Counted from the stretch's first letter, positions 33,940 through 42,920 are shown. The stretch is 61,703 nucleotides of DNA from Ruminococcus sp. (GCA_018376535.1 JAHABC010000010.1:1-61703); one strand, 5' to 3'. Numbers and translations: made by a program. The notes: generated from the letters alone by a model not told the origin.

Positions 33940-35253
33940 ATGGGCTTAAATAATAAAAAGAATGTTATATCCAAGGTACTTACATTGTGCATTGTTGCTA
34001 ACTTAATGGGTTCTAGTACATTAATGGCTGATGCAACTACTTTAGATACTTCTGCAACTAATGATATTACTACACAAGTCGACGTTGAAAGTAACTCCAC
34101 TGATACTATGCTTACAGAAGTTCCTAACCAACAGAATACTATCGATGTTGCCAACACTACTTGTCCTTTAGATACTACTTTAAACGTAAATACCTCAGAA
34201 ACTCAATCTTCGATTATTAAAAAGTTGGACTTTGAATATGAAATTCAAACTATGATTGAAACCTATAAGGATATCAAAGAAACTGAAAAAAATCAAAATA
34301 GATTAGATACTTTAGACTATATATCTAAAGTTATAGATAGCAAAGACTATTCTATAGAGGAAAAAAGAAGTTTATGTTCTAGTACCATATCACAAGCAGT
34401 ACTAGATGACGTATTAAGTATTAAAGAAAGCATCAATCTAAAAAAGGATTGCGAAATAGCTTTAAATAAGCAATCCGATGCTGAAAATCTTAACCTTACT
34501 ATAGAAAAGATTTTAAACTCATCTGTATCTATATCATCAAAGAAAGATTTCTGTTTAAACTCTCTTGAACTAGCTAACTTAAGCAAAACTATTTCTAATG
34601 AGGAGTATCAAAACAAGATTGCCGAGGTTACTACTACTCTTGACGAACTTAAACGATTAGAAGATAAAAAGATTGCTGAAGAAAAAGCTATCCAACAAGC
34701 TAAGCAGAAAGAGGCTGAAGAATTAGCCAGACAAGAGGCTGAAAGACAAGCTGTTCAACAAGCTATAAATGAAAAAGCACAATCAGCTACTACAGATACT
34801 TCTGTAGATACTTCTAACTTACAGACAATGCCTTCAACTCAAGAGAGTACTTCAAGTTCAAACGTTGGTTTTAATGGAAATCTTACCTATACCGATAGAG
34901 ATTTCTTAGCACTAGTCAATGTAGTTCAGCATGAAGTTGGTAACTGTTCAACTTTATCTAAGCAGATGGTTGCTAGTGTAGTAATAAATAGAGCGTTAAG
35001 TGGTATCTTTCCATCATCAATATACGATGTAGTAAGTCAAAACAATCAGTTTACTGGCATGAGTGCCTACATAAACAGAACAGATTATGCTACTCAAGAT
35101 ACTATATACTGGTGTCAAAGTGTAATCGATGGTGGCATAGACTATTCTAATGGTGCATTATTCTATTATGCTCCACAATGGTGTGGCTACATGAGTTACT
35201 TTGAAAATATGACTCTTGTCGCTGAACACGATGGACAACGTTTCTTTAAATAG
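33940..35253 (+). CDS. Secreted cell-wall hydrolase, SleB-like
   Basis: A 437-aa secreted protein: signal peptide (about 1-33), a low-complexity Thr/Asp/Asn region, a helical segment, a charged coiled coil (about 225-275, EEKAIQQAKQKEAEELARQE), a Ser/Thr linker, then a hydrolase_2/SleB-type domain (about 310-437) with DFLALVNVVQHEVGN (catalytic Glu candidate), VASVVINRAL and AEHDGQRFF. This fold cleaves peptidoglycan, in SleB during germination of spores. The ATG at 33940 follows AAAGGTGA; a GTG at 33925 overlaps the Shine-Dalgarno and is rejected. Whether it acts on cortex or vegetative wall is open. Confidence 0.88.
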   Translation: MGLNNKKNVISKVLTLCIVANLMGSSTLMADATTLDTSATNDITTQVDVESNSTDTMLTEVPNQQNTIDVANTTCPLDTTLNVNTSETQSSIIKKLDFEYEIQTMIETYKDIKETEKNQNRLDTLDYISKVIDSKDYSIEEKRSLCSSTISQAVLDDVLSIKESINLKKDCEIALNKQSDAENLNLTIEKILNSSVSISSKKDFCLNSLELANLSKTISNEEYQNKIAEVTTTLDELKRLEDKKIAEEKAIQQAKQKEAEELARQEAERQAVQQAINEKAQSATTDTSVDTSNLQTMPSTQESTSSSNVGFNGNLTYTDRDFLALVNVVQHEVGNCSTLSKQMVASVVINRALSGIFPSSIYDVVSQNNQFTGMSAYINRTDYATQDTIYWCQSVIDGGIDYSNGALFYYAPQWCGYMSYFENMTLVAEHDGQRFFK

Positions 35254-35284
35254 ATAATTTACTATATATTTAAAATCACTTTAG

Positions 35285-35321
35285 GTAGATACTTTTAATA
35301 ATATTAAGAGTATCTACTTTG
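35285..35321 (+). terminator. Terminator after the SleB-like gene
   Basis: GTAGATACTTTTA (35285-35297) pairs with TAAGAGTATCTAC (35305-35317), with one G-T pair and a 7-nt loop. Confidence 0.65.
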
Positions 35322-35383
35322 CTATATAAAGGCTAAAATAAAAGTCGTATTTTGTATATTTTTCACAAACTTTAAAAACTCTA

Positions 35384-35412
35384 TTGACTTTCTAAAAAAT
35401 ATATGATATACT
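35384..35412 (+). promoter_or_regulatory. Promoter of tRNA-Ser
   Basis: TTGACT (35384-35389), a 17-bp spacer and TATACT (35407-35412), 21 bp before the tRNA. Confidence 0.82.
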
Positions 35413-35432
35413 AAACAAGTCAGTTAAGCAAT

Positions 35433-35521
35433 GGAAAGATGGCTGAGCTGGTCTAAGGCGCACGACTGGAACTCGTGTATACGTTAATAGCGTATCGAGG
35501 GTTCGAATCCCTCTCTTTCCG
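35433..35521 (+). tRNA. tRNA-Ser (GGA anticodon)
   Basis: Acceptor GGAAAGA/TCTTTCC, anticodon stem CACGA/TCGTG with loop CTGGAAC (GGA), a long class II variable arm with ATACG/CGTAT, and T arm GAGGG-TTCGAAT-CCCTC. Discriminator G; CCA is not encoded. Confidence 0.96.
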
Positions 35522-35526
35522 CTGAT

Positions 35527-35562
35527 AAATCCTCATGACTACTAAGTTATGAGGATTTTTTA
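35527..35562 (+). terminator. Terminator after tRNA-Ser
   Basis: AAATCCTCAT (35527-35536) and ATGAGGATTT (35549-35558) form a stem followed by T residues. Confidence 0.85.
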
Positions 35563-35698
35563 TATAACATATAAAAAACTCAAATTTACTTAAAAATTAC
35601 TTATACTAAACTTAAAACTTTCACAAACGTAGCACAATAGTGTGTAATAATATGTTTAGTGAATAATTCCCTTACATAACTAACAAGGAGATTTTTAT

Positions 35699-37627
35699 AT
35701 GAAAAAGTTTAGAATACAAATATTAGCTATATTGATGGCATCTTCAATGATACTATCGGCTTGTTCCTCTAGTGATAATACATCTAATGCTAACGATACC
35801 ACCTCTGAAATCGGTATGAGTTTAAAAACGGTATCTTTAGGAAATTCTTTTTCACAAACTGAGGATACATCTTCTGATGAAAGTCAAACTACAAATATAA
35901 TAGATATCACTCTAAATAACGATGCCATTCTATGTGATAGTTCCAATGTAAGTATAGATGGTTCTACATTGACTATAACATCTGGAGGAAGTTATTCTAT
36001 AAGTGGCACACTTAAAGATGGTCAAATAGTAGTGGATTGTTCGGATAGTGACAAAGTAAACATTATCTTAAATGGTGTAGATGTATCGTGTAGTAGTACA
36101 TCACCGATATATATATACAATGCAGATAAAACCATCATAACTTTAGCAGATAGTTCCGATAACACCATCACGGATAGCAGAAACGCTAAAACTGATGACG
36201 ATACCGACAAAGATATCTCAGGAAGTGCTATATATAGTAAAGATGATTTAACTATCAATGGTAATGGAAATCTTACTGTAACTGGAAACTATAACAATGG
36301 TATAGTCTGCAAAAATGATTTAAAATTGAGTGGTGGTAACATTAATGTAAAAGCATTAAACAATGGTATCAAAGGAAGCGATTCTGTAACTATAAAAAAC
36401 GATGTATCCATAGATATATCTTGTGATGGCGATGGCATAAAAACAGATTATGATACCACATCTAATAAAGATAAGGGCTACATAGATATTGAAAGTGGCA
36501 ATATAACTATAAAATCTATTGGAGATTGTCTAAAAGCAGATACTTATATAACTATCGATAATGGTACTTTCGATTTAACTTCTAATGGTGGTTACACTAA
36601 CGGAACTTCTCATAATAATGATATGGGTGGAATGACTCCCCCTAGCGATTTCAACCCTAATCAAGATAATCAAAATAGTTCTGATACATCTAGTGATAGC
36701 GAAACCACTTTAAAATCCAAAAACATATCGGCTGATGGCGATATAACTATAAATAGTGGAACGTTTAACTTAAACGCATCTAACGATTGCATACATAGTA
36801 ATGCAAACATAATAATAAATGATGGCACTTTTACTATAAATGCAGGTAGCAAAGGTATCCATTCCGATTACGATTGCACTATAAATAGTGGTAATATAGA
36901 AGTTCAAAACTCTTATGAGGGCATAGAGGGAACTAATATCTATGTAAATGATGGTACTATAAACATAACATCTTCCAATGATGGTTTCAACGCTTGTGAT
37001 AATACTGAAACTGCTACTGGTAGTAATGGTTTTAACGTATCGTCTAATGCTTATTTAGAGTTCAATGGTGGATATACTTACGTCAACGCTAGTGGTGATG
37101 GCTTAGACTCCAATGGTGATATAAAGTTCAATGGTGGAGTAGTAGTCGTTGAAGGTCCTACCATATCTGCCAATGGACCTCTTGATTGTGGCGATGATAA
37201 CAATATAATCACTATAGATGGTGGAATTTTAATCGCTGGAGGTGCTATAGGAATGTTTGAAATTCCAGATAGTACTTCCACACAGAATACAATATATAGT
37301 GTATCGACATCTGCAAAGGCTGGAGATACTATAGTTCTTGCCGATGAAAATAACAACGTAATAAGTGCCATAAAGACATCTAAAGATATGTCAGGAGTAA
37401 TATTCAGTTCTAAAGATATAGAAACTGGAAAGACGTATCATATATATGTAAATCCTACATATAATGGCTCTTTTGATGAGTACGGCTTAGCAAGTGGTGG
37501 AACTTGTTCCGATGGTACTGATATAGGAAGTGTAGAAGTTACATCAACAGTAAACCAAATAGGAAGTGGTTCTGTTATGAGTGGTGGCTTTAAAGGTATG
37601 AACAAAGACAATAACAAAAACAATTAA
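35699..37627 (+). CDS. Carbohydrate-binding beta-helix lipoprotein, Cthe_2159-like
   Basis: A 642-aa lipoprotein with lipobox LSAC (Cys22). Most of it is short beta-helix-like repeats alternating Asn/Asp/Gly turns and strands (DLTINGNGNLTVTGNYNNGI, INSGTFNLNASNDCIHSN, INDGTFTINAGSKGIHSDYD). A Pro/Asn/Ser-rich insert (about 305-338, with GMTPPSDF) splits two repeat blocks. The pattern matches the carbohydrate-binding family typified by Cthe_2159 of Clostridium thermocellum, which binds cellulose and polygalacturonate and is surface anchored. It could hold plant polymer close to the cell. AAGGAG precedes the ATG; a small coiled-coil gene follows 20 bp after the stop. Confidence 0.82.
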   Translation: MKKFRIQILAILMASSMILSACSSSDNTSNANDTTSEIGMSLKTVSLGNSFSQTEDTSSDESQTTNIIDITLNNDAILCDSSNVSIDGSTLTITSGGSYSISGTLKDGQIVVDCSDSDKVNIILNGVDVSCSSTSPIYIYNADKTIITLADSSDNTITDSRNAKTDDDTDKDISGSAIYSKDDLTINGNGNLTVTGNYNNGIVCKNDLKLSGGNINVKALNNGIKGSDSVTIKNDVSIDISCDGDGIKTDYDTTSNKDKGYIDIESGNITIKSIGDCLKADTYITIDNGTFDLTSNGGYTNGTSHNNDMGGMTPPSDFNPNQDNQNSSDTSSDSETTLKSKNISADGDITINSGTFNLNASNDCIHSNANIIINDGTFTINAGSKGIHSDYDCTINSGNIEVQNSYEGIEGTNIYVNDGTINITSSNDGFNACDNTETATGSNGFNVSSNAYLEFNGGYTYVNASGDGLDSNGDIKFNGGVVVVEGPTISANGPLDCGDDNNIITIDGGILIAGGAIGMFEIPDSTSTQNTIYSVSTSAKAGDTIVLADENNNVISAIKTSKDMSGVIFSSKDIETGKTYHIYVNPTYNGSFDEYGLASGGTCSDGTDIGSVEVTSTVNQIGSGSVMSGGFKGMNKDNNKNN

Positions 37628-37647
37628 TATTGGAGGGTACAAATACT

Positions 37648-37881
37648 ATGACTACTAAGAAAATCAGTTCTAATAACTGGAAATCTAAATGTGATGAGAT
37701 TAAATCTTTAAAAAAACAGATACTAATTTTAAAATCTCAAATCAATAATGCCAAGCAGACTATCAAGTATAGAGAAGAAGAAATCTTCCATAAGGACGAG
37801 GAACTAAAACGTAAGGATTTAGAACTTCAAGCCAAGGATAGAGAACTTCAATCTAAAGATGAACTATTAAAATCTAAATGA
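37648..37881 (+). CDS. Small coiled-coil protein with heptad tandem repeats
   Basis: A 77-aa protein starting at the ATG at 37648 (GGAGGG upstream; the earlier TTG overlaps that site). It is almost entirely charged helix. The C-terminal half is four near-perfect 7-residue repeats: KDEELKR, KDLELQA, KDRELQS, KDELLKS, which should form a regular coiled coil. No signal peptide or membrane helix, so it is cytoplasmic. It lies 20 bp downstream of the carbohydrate-binding lipoprotein and may be cotranscribed. Function unknown. Confidence 0.75.
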   Translation: MTTKKISSNNWKSKCDEIKSLKKQILILKSQINNAKQTIKYREEEIFHKDEELKRKDLELQAKDRELQSKDELLKSK

Positions 37882-37923
37882 TAATATCAAACTGATAAAA
37901 TTATTAAAATGGCTAAAATTTCC

Positions 37924-37952
37924 TTGATTTTATCTCCTTTTTAGAGTATAAT
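37924..37952 (+). promoter_or_regulatory. Promoter of nadE
   Basis: TTGATT (37924-37929), a 17-bp spacer and TATAAT (37947-37952). The -10 box and spacer are inside a long inverted repeat (37932-37980). Confidence 0.75.
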
Positions 37953-37980
37953 AGTATTATAAAATACTCTAAAAGGAGAT
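37932..37980. repeat. Long inverted repeat over the nadE promoter and RBS
   Basis: ATCTCCTTTTTAGAGTA (37932-37948) is complementary to TACTCTAAAAGGAGAT (37965-37980) with one unpaired T, and TATAATAGTATTATA in the middle is itself palindromic. The left arm lies in the promoter, upstream of the likely start site, so mRNA would hold only the right arm. It therefore looks more like a DNA operator than an RNA hairpin. Confidence 0.6.
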
Positions 37981-37986
37981 TTATCA

Positions 37987-39951
37987 ATGAAAGATGGCTT
38001 TATTAAAGTAGCGTGTGCATCTCCAGATGTTCATGTAGCCGATTGCGACTATAATGCTACTCAAATTATAGATAAAATTAAAGAAGCTCATTCTAATGGA
38101 GCTAAACTTATTGCTTTTCCTGAACTTTCCATCACTGGTTACACTTGTGGAGATTTATTTCTACAAGACACTCTTTTAAACGGTGCAAAAAAATCTCTAA
38201 TAGATATAGTAAAATCTACTAAAGATTTAGAAATCATCTCAATAGTTGGATTGCCTTACGTTGTAAGTGGAAAACTCTACAACTGCGGAGCAGTCATCTA
38301 TAAGGGTAATATCTTAGGATTAGTTCCAAAGAGTTATATTCCAAACTACTCAGAATTTTATGAGGCTAGACTGTTCACTAGTGGCAAAGATATATCTACT
38401 TTTATAACTATGCCAGATAGTCTAAATATTAATCAAGACGATTTCGGAAGTATTTCATTTGGTCATAGGGTGTTCGTATGTGAAGATATGCCTGAATTTT
38501 CTTTTGGTGTGGAAATCTGCGAAGATTTATGGGTAAACAGTACACCATCGGAAAAGTTAGCAGAAAACGGAGCAACCTTAATAGTAAACTTATCGGCTAG
38601 TGATGAGATTATCGGAAAAGCTGACTATAGACGTACTTTAATCAAAGCAAAATCTGGAGCGTTATTAAGTGCTTATATGTATGCCGATGCTAGTATCGGG
38701 GAAAGTACCACAGATATGGTCTTTGCTGGACATAATATCATAGCTGAAAACGGTTCTATTCTTGCAGAGAGTAAACTCTTTGAGAATGGTATCACCTATG
38801 CAGATATTGACTTCTTTAAACTTACTCACGAACGCAGACGCTCCACAACTTTTGAAGTGGATAATACCAGAAAAACTGTTATAGAAAAATCTGCTATTAG
38901 AACTAACTATTTTAGTATGAATATCGCTGATACTAAACTTGACAGATACTTCCCTAGAACTCCATTCGTACCAAGTTCTAAAGATGATTTATCCAAACGT
39001 TGTGAAGAAATTTTAGCTATACAATCGGTTGGTCTAATGACTAGATTAAGACATATTGGTTGTCAAACTGCTGTAATAGGATTATCTGGTGGTTTAGATA
39101 GTACTCTAGCTTTAATAGTTACTATTCATGCTTTTGATATGCTAAAATTGGATAGAAAAGGTATAATAACAATCACAATGCCATGCTTTGGCACTACTGA
39201 TAGAACTTATTCTAATGCATGTAATCTAGCGAAAGAGTACGGCACTACCCTACTAGAAATAGATATCAAAGATAGTGTAAATCAGCATTTTAAGGATATC
39301 GACCATGATAGCAATATCCATGATGTAACCTATGAGAACTCACAAGCTAGGGAAAGAACTCAAATACTAATGGATATCGCCAATAAAAATAGAGGTATAG
39401 TAATCGGAACTGGTGACTTATCGGAGTTAGCTTTAGGTTGGGCTACCTATAATGGCGACCATATGTCAATGTATGCAGTAAACTCATCTATTCCAAAGAC
39501 TTTGGTTAGATATCTAGTAGGCTATGAGGCTACTGTTGGAGATAACAAACTTCTTGAAACCGTTCTAAAAGATGTCTTAGATACTCCAGTAAGTCCTGAG
39601 TTGCTACCTCCTAATGAAAATGGCGAAATTGCTCAAAAAACTGAGGATTTAGTAGGTCCATATGAACTACACGACTTCTTTTTATACTATATGTTAAGGT
39701 TTGGATTTTCCCCTACTAAGATTTTTAGATTAGCTGTAAAATCTTTTGAAGGTGAATACTCTAAAGAAGTAATTATGAAATGGCTCAAAAAGTTCTATTG
39801 GAGATTTTTCTCGCAACAGTTTAAGCGTTCATGTTTACCAGATGGACCAAAAGTTGGTACAGTAACGCTATCACCTAGAGGTGATTTCCGTATGCCATCT
39901 GATGCGTGTGTAAATCTTTGGATTAAAGAACTTGAAAGTATACAACTATAA
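37987..39951 (+). CDS. nadE: Glutamine-dependent NAD+ synthetase
   Basis: A 654-aa two-domain enzyme that makes NAD+ from nicotinate adenine dinucleotide, ATP and glutamine. The N-terminal nitrilase-type glutaminase domain (about 1-290) has the triad in FPELSITGYT (Glu), LVPKSYIPNYSEFYE (Lys) and GVEICEDLW (Cys). The C-terminal synthetase domain has the ATP loop GLSGGLDSTLAL (about residue 364) and IVIGTGDLSELALGWATYNGDH. Length matches the long NadE form. AAAGGAG sits 7 nt upstream of the ATG. Promoter-overlapping palindrome suggests regulation. Confidence 0.96.
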   Translation: MKDGFIKVACASPDVHVADCDYNATQIIDKIKEAHSNGAKLIAFPELSITGYTCGDLFLQDTLLNGAKKSLIDIVKSTKDLEIISIVGLPYVVSGKLYNCGAVIYKGNILGLVPKSYIPNYSEFYEARLFTSGKDISTFITMPDSLNINQDDFGSISFGHRVFVCEDMPEFSFGVEICEDLWVNSTPSEKLAENGATLIVNLSASDEIIGKADYRRTLIKAKSGALLSAYMYADASIGESTTDMVFAGHNIIAENGSILAESKLFENGITYADIDFFKLTHERRRSTTFEVDNTRKTVIEKSAIRTNYFSMNIADTKLDRYFPRTPFVPSSKDDLSKRCEEILAIQSVGLMTRLRHIGCQTAVIGLSGGLDSTLALIVTIHAFDMLKLDRKGIITITMPCFGTTDRTYSNACNLAKEYGTTLLEIDIKDSVNQHFKDIDHDSNIHDVTYENSQARERTQILMDIANKNRGIVIGTGDLSELALGWATYNGDHMSMYAVNSSIPKTLVRYLVGYEATVGDNKLLETVLKDVLDTPVSPELLPPNENGEIAQKTEDLVGPYELHDFFLYYMLRFGFSPTKIFRLAVKSFEGEYSKEVIMKWLKKFYWRFFSQQFKRSCLPDGPKVGTVTLSPRGDFRMPSDACVNLWIKELESIQL

Positions 39952-40042
39952 TTTTTATTTAAGGTTTTCAATCATGATAAACATAGTACCTTACAATTAA
40001 AATTATAAAAATGATACTATTGAACTTAAAGGTTAATATTTA

Positions 40043-40065
40043 ATTGGATTTTTATAAAATCCAAT
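40043..40065 (+). promoter_or_regulatory. Leader hairpin upstream of pyrE
   Basis: ATTGGATTTT and AAAATCCAAT form a perfect 10-bp stem with a TAT loop, 27 bp before the pyrE start. No T-run follows, so it is not a terminator; it could affect mRNA stability or mark an operator. Confidence 0.45.
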
Positions 40066-40092
40066 ACTATAAATAAATCGGAGGATTTTAAA

Positions 40093-40746
40093 ATGACTTA
40101 CAAAGAAGAATTTATCAAATTTATGGTAGAGTGTGGCGTTCTAACATTTGGAGATTTCACTCTAAAGAGTGGCAGAAAAGCTCCATACTTTGTGAACACT
40201 GGCAACTACAAGACTGGTAAACAACTTGCTAAACTAGGTGAATATTATGCCAAATGTATCAAGGAGAATAATATAGAAGTTGAAACTCTATTCGGACCAG
40301 CTTACAAAGGTATTCCACTAGCGACAGCCACATCGATAGCACTAGCAAATCTACACGATACCGAAGTAAACTACTGTTTTGACCGTAAAGAAGTTAAGGA
40401 CCACGGCGAAGGCGGTATGATAGTAGGTAAAAAACTCACAGATGGCGAAAAGGTTGTAATAATAGAAGACGTTATCACTGCTGGTACTGCTATTAGACAA
40501 GTTTTACCACTATTAAAATCTGTTGCAGATGTAAATATCACTGGAATGGTAATCTCTGTAGATAGAATGGAAAAAGGTAAAGGCGAACTATCTGCCGTAC
40601 AAGAGGTAAAGCAAGAGTTTGGAATTACTATCTATCCAATAGTAACTATCAATGATATCATTAAGGCTATCCAAGATGGTATCATAGGTGGTCAAGAATA
40701 CTTAGACAAAATGATTGAATACAGAAAAACTTATGGCGTAGAATAA
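40093..40746 (+). CDS. pyrE: Orotate phosphoribosyltransferase
   Basis: A 217-aa PRTase that joins orotate to PRPP in de novo UMP synthesis. Visible are FTLKSGRKAPYFVNTGNY (substrate-binding N-terminus, about 22-39), FGPAYKGIPLA, FDRKEVKDHGEGGMIVG, and the PRPP loop VVIIEDVITAGTAI (about 126-139). GGAGG lies 8 nt before the ATG. It stands alone rather than in a pyr operon. Confidence 0.95.
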   Translation: MTYKEEFIKFMVECGVLTFGDFTLKSGRKAPYFVNTGNYKTGKQLAKLGEYYAKCIKENNIEVETLFGPAYKGIPLATATSIALANLHDTEVNYCFDRKEVKDHGEGGMIVGKKLTDGEKVVIIEDVITAGTAIRQVLPLLKSVADVNITGMVISVDRMEKGKGELSAVQEVKQEFGITIYPIVTINDIIKAIQDGIIGGQEYLDKMIEYRKTYGVE

Positions 40747-40765
40747 TCCAACCTATAGATAGAAA

Positions 40766-40796
40766 AAATCCCCACTATTTAGTGGGGATTTCTTAT
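40766..40796. terminator. Terminator between pyrE and the anti-sigma gene
   Basis: AAATCCCCACTA and TAGTGGGGATTT form a 12-bp stem with A and T flanks on both sides, suitable for both convergent genes. Confidence 0.85.
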
Positions 40797-42223
40797 TCTA
40801 ATGGAGCATCATCAATAGTAAGCATACTTAATAGTGTGTTACGGTCATCGATATCTACTTCAGCACCCAAGCCGTTGTCATTAAAATCAAGATTTAATTT
40901 CAACATTTGAAACTCTAAATATTGTGATGCATTATCATTAGTCGGATTGTCTACAATTTCAATTTTAGAGTATTCATAGTTATTTAAATCTTTAATTACT
41001 TCCGTAGAATGTATGCCATAACTTACAGCCAAACTTTGAGCATTAAAAATAAATATACAATCGCAATCGGAATTAGATGTCTTTCCTAAAGGAATAATTC
41101 CAATTAATTCTTTGCCATAAGGAAGATAGTCCATTATTCTATCCTTATAGATGGTACTATCTTCAAAGAAACCATTTTCAACATTTAATAAAGAAACTCT
41201 AATAGCCATACATCTTTTAGTTTCAGCGTTACCTGTTGGATTATTAGAACTATCTTGGCTAGGTGTAGTTTCTGCCATAGTAGTACACTCCTCATGAGTA
41301 GTAGTCGATATAAAAGTAATATTAATACTTGGATTTGTAGTCGCTGGATTAGTAACTTCACTAGGACCAACTCCTATTGTATCTGAACTCATGCCACCAG
41401 CATTAATACTAGTACTATTTGATGTATTAACATCACTATTATGCTCAGGACTACTAGGTTTTGTTGTACAAGATATTGTAGGTTCAATTGATAGAGTTGT
41501 GTCTATATATTCAAAACTAGTAGTTGTAGTAGTTTTAGTAGTAGATGTTATAATAGTATCAATATGTTTTGATGTGGTGGTTGTTGTCGTTGTAGTCGTA
41601 GTAGTAGGAGTGAACTTATGACTATGACTATTAATAGCAGAACTATTTTTATTAGTAGTCATAGTTGTACTAGAAGTATTATCGTTAATACTATTAGGAA
41701 CATCTGTAGAAGTACTATCATTAGTAGTAGGAGTAGTAGTGTAGATGTTCTCATTATTATATACAGTAGAACTATCAGTAATACATGAACTACTGCAAGT
41801 GCTATTATAAGATGTACTATCAGTTAGAGTATCTATAGTAGATACATCTATACTAGAAGTTGGTTCGTCGCTTGAAAATTCTACTGGAGCAGTAGTAACA
41901 TCACTTTGTGTAGTAGAAGTATCTGTAGTAGTATCTGTTATAATATTAGGTTTTACTGGAACAGGTTGCTTATCGATATCACTCCAGAGTTTAACGGCAA
42001 ATATAGCAAATACCAACGTACACGCTAACGCAGATAGCTTTTTAAAGTTAATATTATACAAAAATCTCATGGAACTTTTTTCTTTAGATTTTTGTATTTT
42101 TTCTTGTTCTTTATTAGCAAGTTCAAGAGTTTTTTTAATTAAATCGTCACTAGGCTTTATATTTTGGATATACTTACTATATTCCGATTTAAAATTTTTC
42201 TTATTCTTCAAAGCTATATTCAC
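40793..42223 (-). CDS. Membrane anti-sigma factor with Ser/Thr-rich extracellular region
   Basis: A 476-aa single-pass protein. The cytoplasmic N-terminus (about 1-62) with KPSDDLIKKTLELANKEQEK resembles the anti-sigma domains paired with clostridial ECF factors. A transmembrane helix (about 63-80) leads to some 240 residues extremely rich in Ser/Thr, including a run of 11 Thr, probably an extended, possibly glycosylated stalk. A C-terminal domain (about 330-476) of unknown fold ends with DFNDNGLGAEVDID, which has Asp/Asn at EF-hand or dockerin loop positions 1, 3, 5 and 12. It overlaps the sigma gene by 23 bp. It probably senses an external ligand and holds the sigma factor inactive. Confidence 0.82.
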   Translation of the reverse strand: MNIALKNKKNFKSEYSKYIQNIKPSDDLIKKTLELANKEQEKIQKSKEKSSMRFLYNINFKKLSALACTLVFAIFAVKLWSDIDKQPVPVKPNIITDTTTDTSTTQSDVTTAPVEFSSDEPTSSIDVSTIDTLTDSTSYNSTCSSSCITDSSTVYNNENIYTTTPTTNDSTSTDVPNSINDNTSSTTMTTNKNSSAINSHSHKFTPTTTTTTTTTTTSKHIDTIITSTTKTTTTTSFEYIDTTLSIEPTISCTTKPSSPEHNSDVNTSNSTSINAGGMSSDTIGVGPSEVTNPATTNPSINITFISTTTHEECTTMAETTPSQDSSNNPTGNAETKRCMAIRVSLLNVENGFFEDSTIYKDRIMDYLPYGKELIGIIPLGKTSNSDCDCIFIFNAQSLAVSYGIHSTEVIKDLNNYEYSKIEIVDNPTNDNASQYLEFQMLKLNLDFNDNGLGAEVDIDDRNTLLSMLTIDDAPLE

Positions 42224-42740
42224 CTCCCAGTTTATCTTTTAGTAACTTTCTAGCTCTAGTTAGATACACTCTAACCAAGGTAGAACTCATACCCATAGAT
42301 TGAGCCACTTCCTTAATAGAGAACTGTTCAAAGTAGAACAGATATATAATAGTTCTATACTTAGCAGGAATACTATCCAGAGCATTTTTCAAATCCAAGC
42401 TAACCTCAGTACTTTCATTTATGCGACTGTCGGAGGGTATATCTAAAGGATTCCCCTCATCATCATAATTATCTATTGAAACGTGTTTTGACCAAGTCGA
42501 AGATACAACGTCCTTACTGCAATTTATACACACTTTAATGAGCCATCTCTTTAGATGTTCTTCATTTTTAAATCCGTGAGTATTCAGTTGCTTTATGTAC
42601 TTCAAGAATACATCTTGAAAAACATCATCAGCATCACTTTTATTTTTAGTAATAGAAAAAGCAATTCTGTAAATCATATCACCATAATTTGAAATAACAC
42701 TTTCAACAGAGTTTGAGTTAATTTCCCCCAAAAAGCTCAC
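42201..42740 (-). CDS. ECF-type RNA polymerase sigma factor
   Basis: A 179-aa group IV sigma factor with only regions 2 and 4. Region 2 has YRIAFSITKNKSDADDVFQDVFLKYI (about 23-48), including the core-binding DADDVFQDVF. Region 4 has IPAKYRTIIYLFYFEQFSIKEVAQSMGMSSTLVRVYLTRARKLLKDKL (about 123-170), with a clear helix-turn-helix. It would recruit polymerase to its own promoters once released from the overlapping anti-sigma factor. ECF pairs in cellulosomal clostridia often control polysaccharide-degradation genes; the link here is inference. Confidence 0.93.
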   Translation of the reverse strand: MSFLGEINSNSVESVISNYGDMIYRIAFSITKNKSDADDVFQDVFLKYIKQLNTHGFKNEEHLKRWLIKVCINCSKDVVSSTWSKHVSIDNYDDEGNPLDIPSDSRINESTEVSLDLKNALDSIPAKYRTIIYLFYFEQFSIKEVAQSMGMSSTLVRVYLTRARKLLKDKLGGEYSFEE

Positions 42741-42861
42741 CTCTGATTATATCTTAATTTCAACTATGCAGTATATAGTAATGTGATTATTATTTCACAT
42801 ATTAGAACCACTCTATAAGTATAACGCTTGAAGTAGTAAAAAAGCTACACAAAATATTAAA

Positions 42862-42881
42862 TTTTGTAAGAACTTACAAAA
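42862..42881. repeat. 20-bp palindrome upstream of the ECF sigma gene
   Basis: TTTTGTAAG-AA-CTTACAAAA is a perfect inverted repeat about 120 bp upstream of the sigma start. It could be an operator or part of an autoregulated promoter. A second, weaker repeat (AATGTGA...TTCACAT, about 42780-42801) lies closer to the gene. Confidence 0.5.
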
Positions 42882-42920
42882 ACAAGATATATTTATTATA
42901 TATTTTTCACAAAAAAATAA

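Noticed and set aside
41391..41621. 76-codon Val-rich frame on the plus strand
   Set aside because: It is the complement of the Thr-rich stalk of the anti-sigma gene (ACT/ACA codons read as GTN), not a gene.
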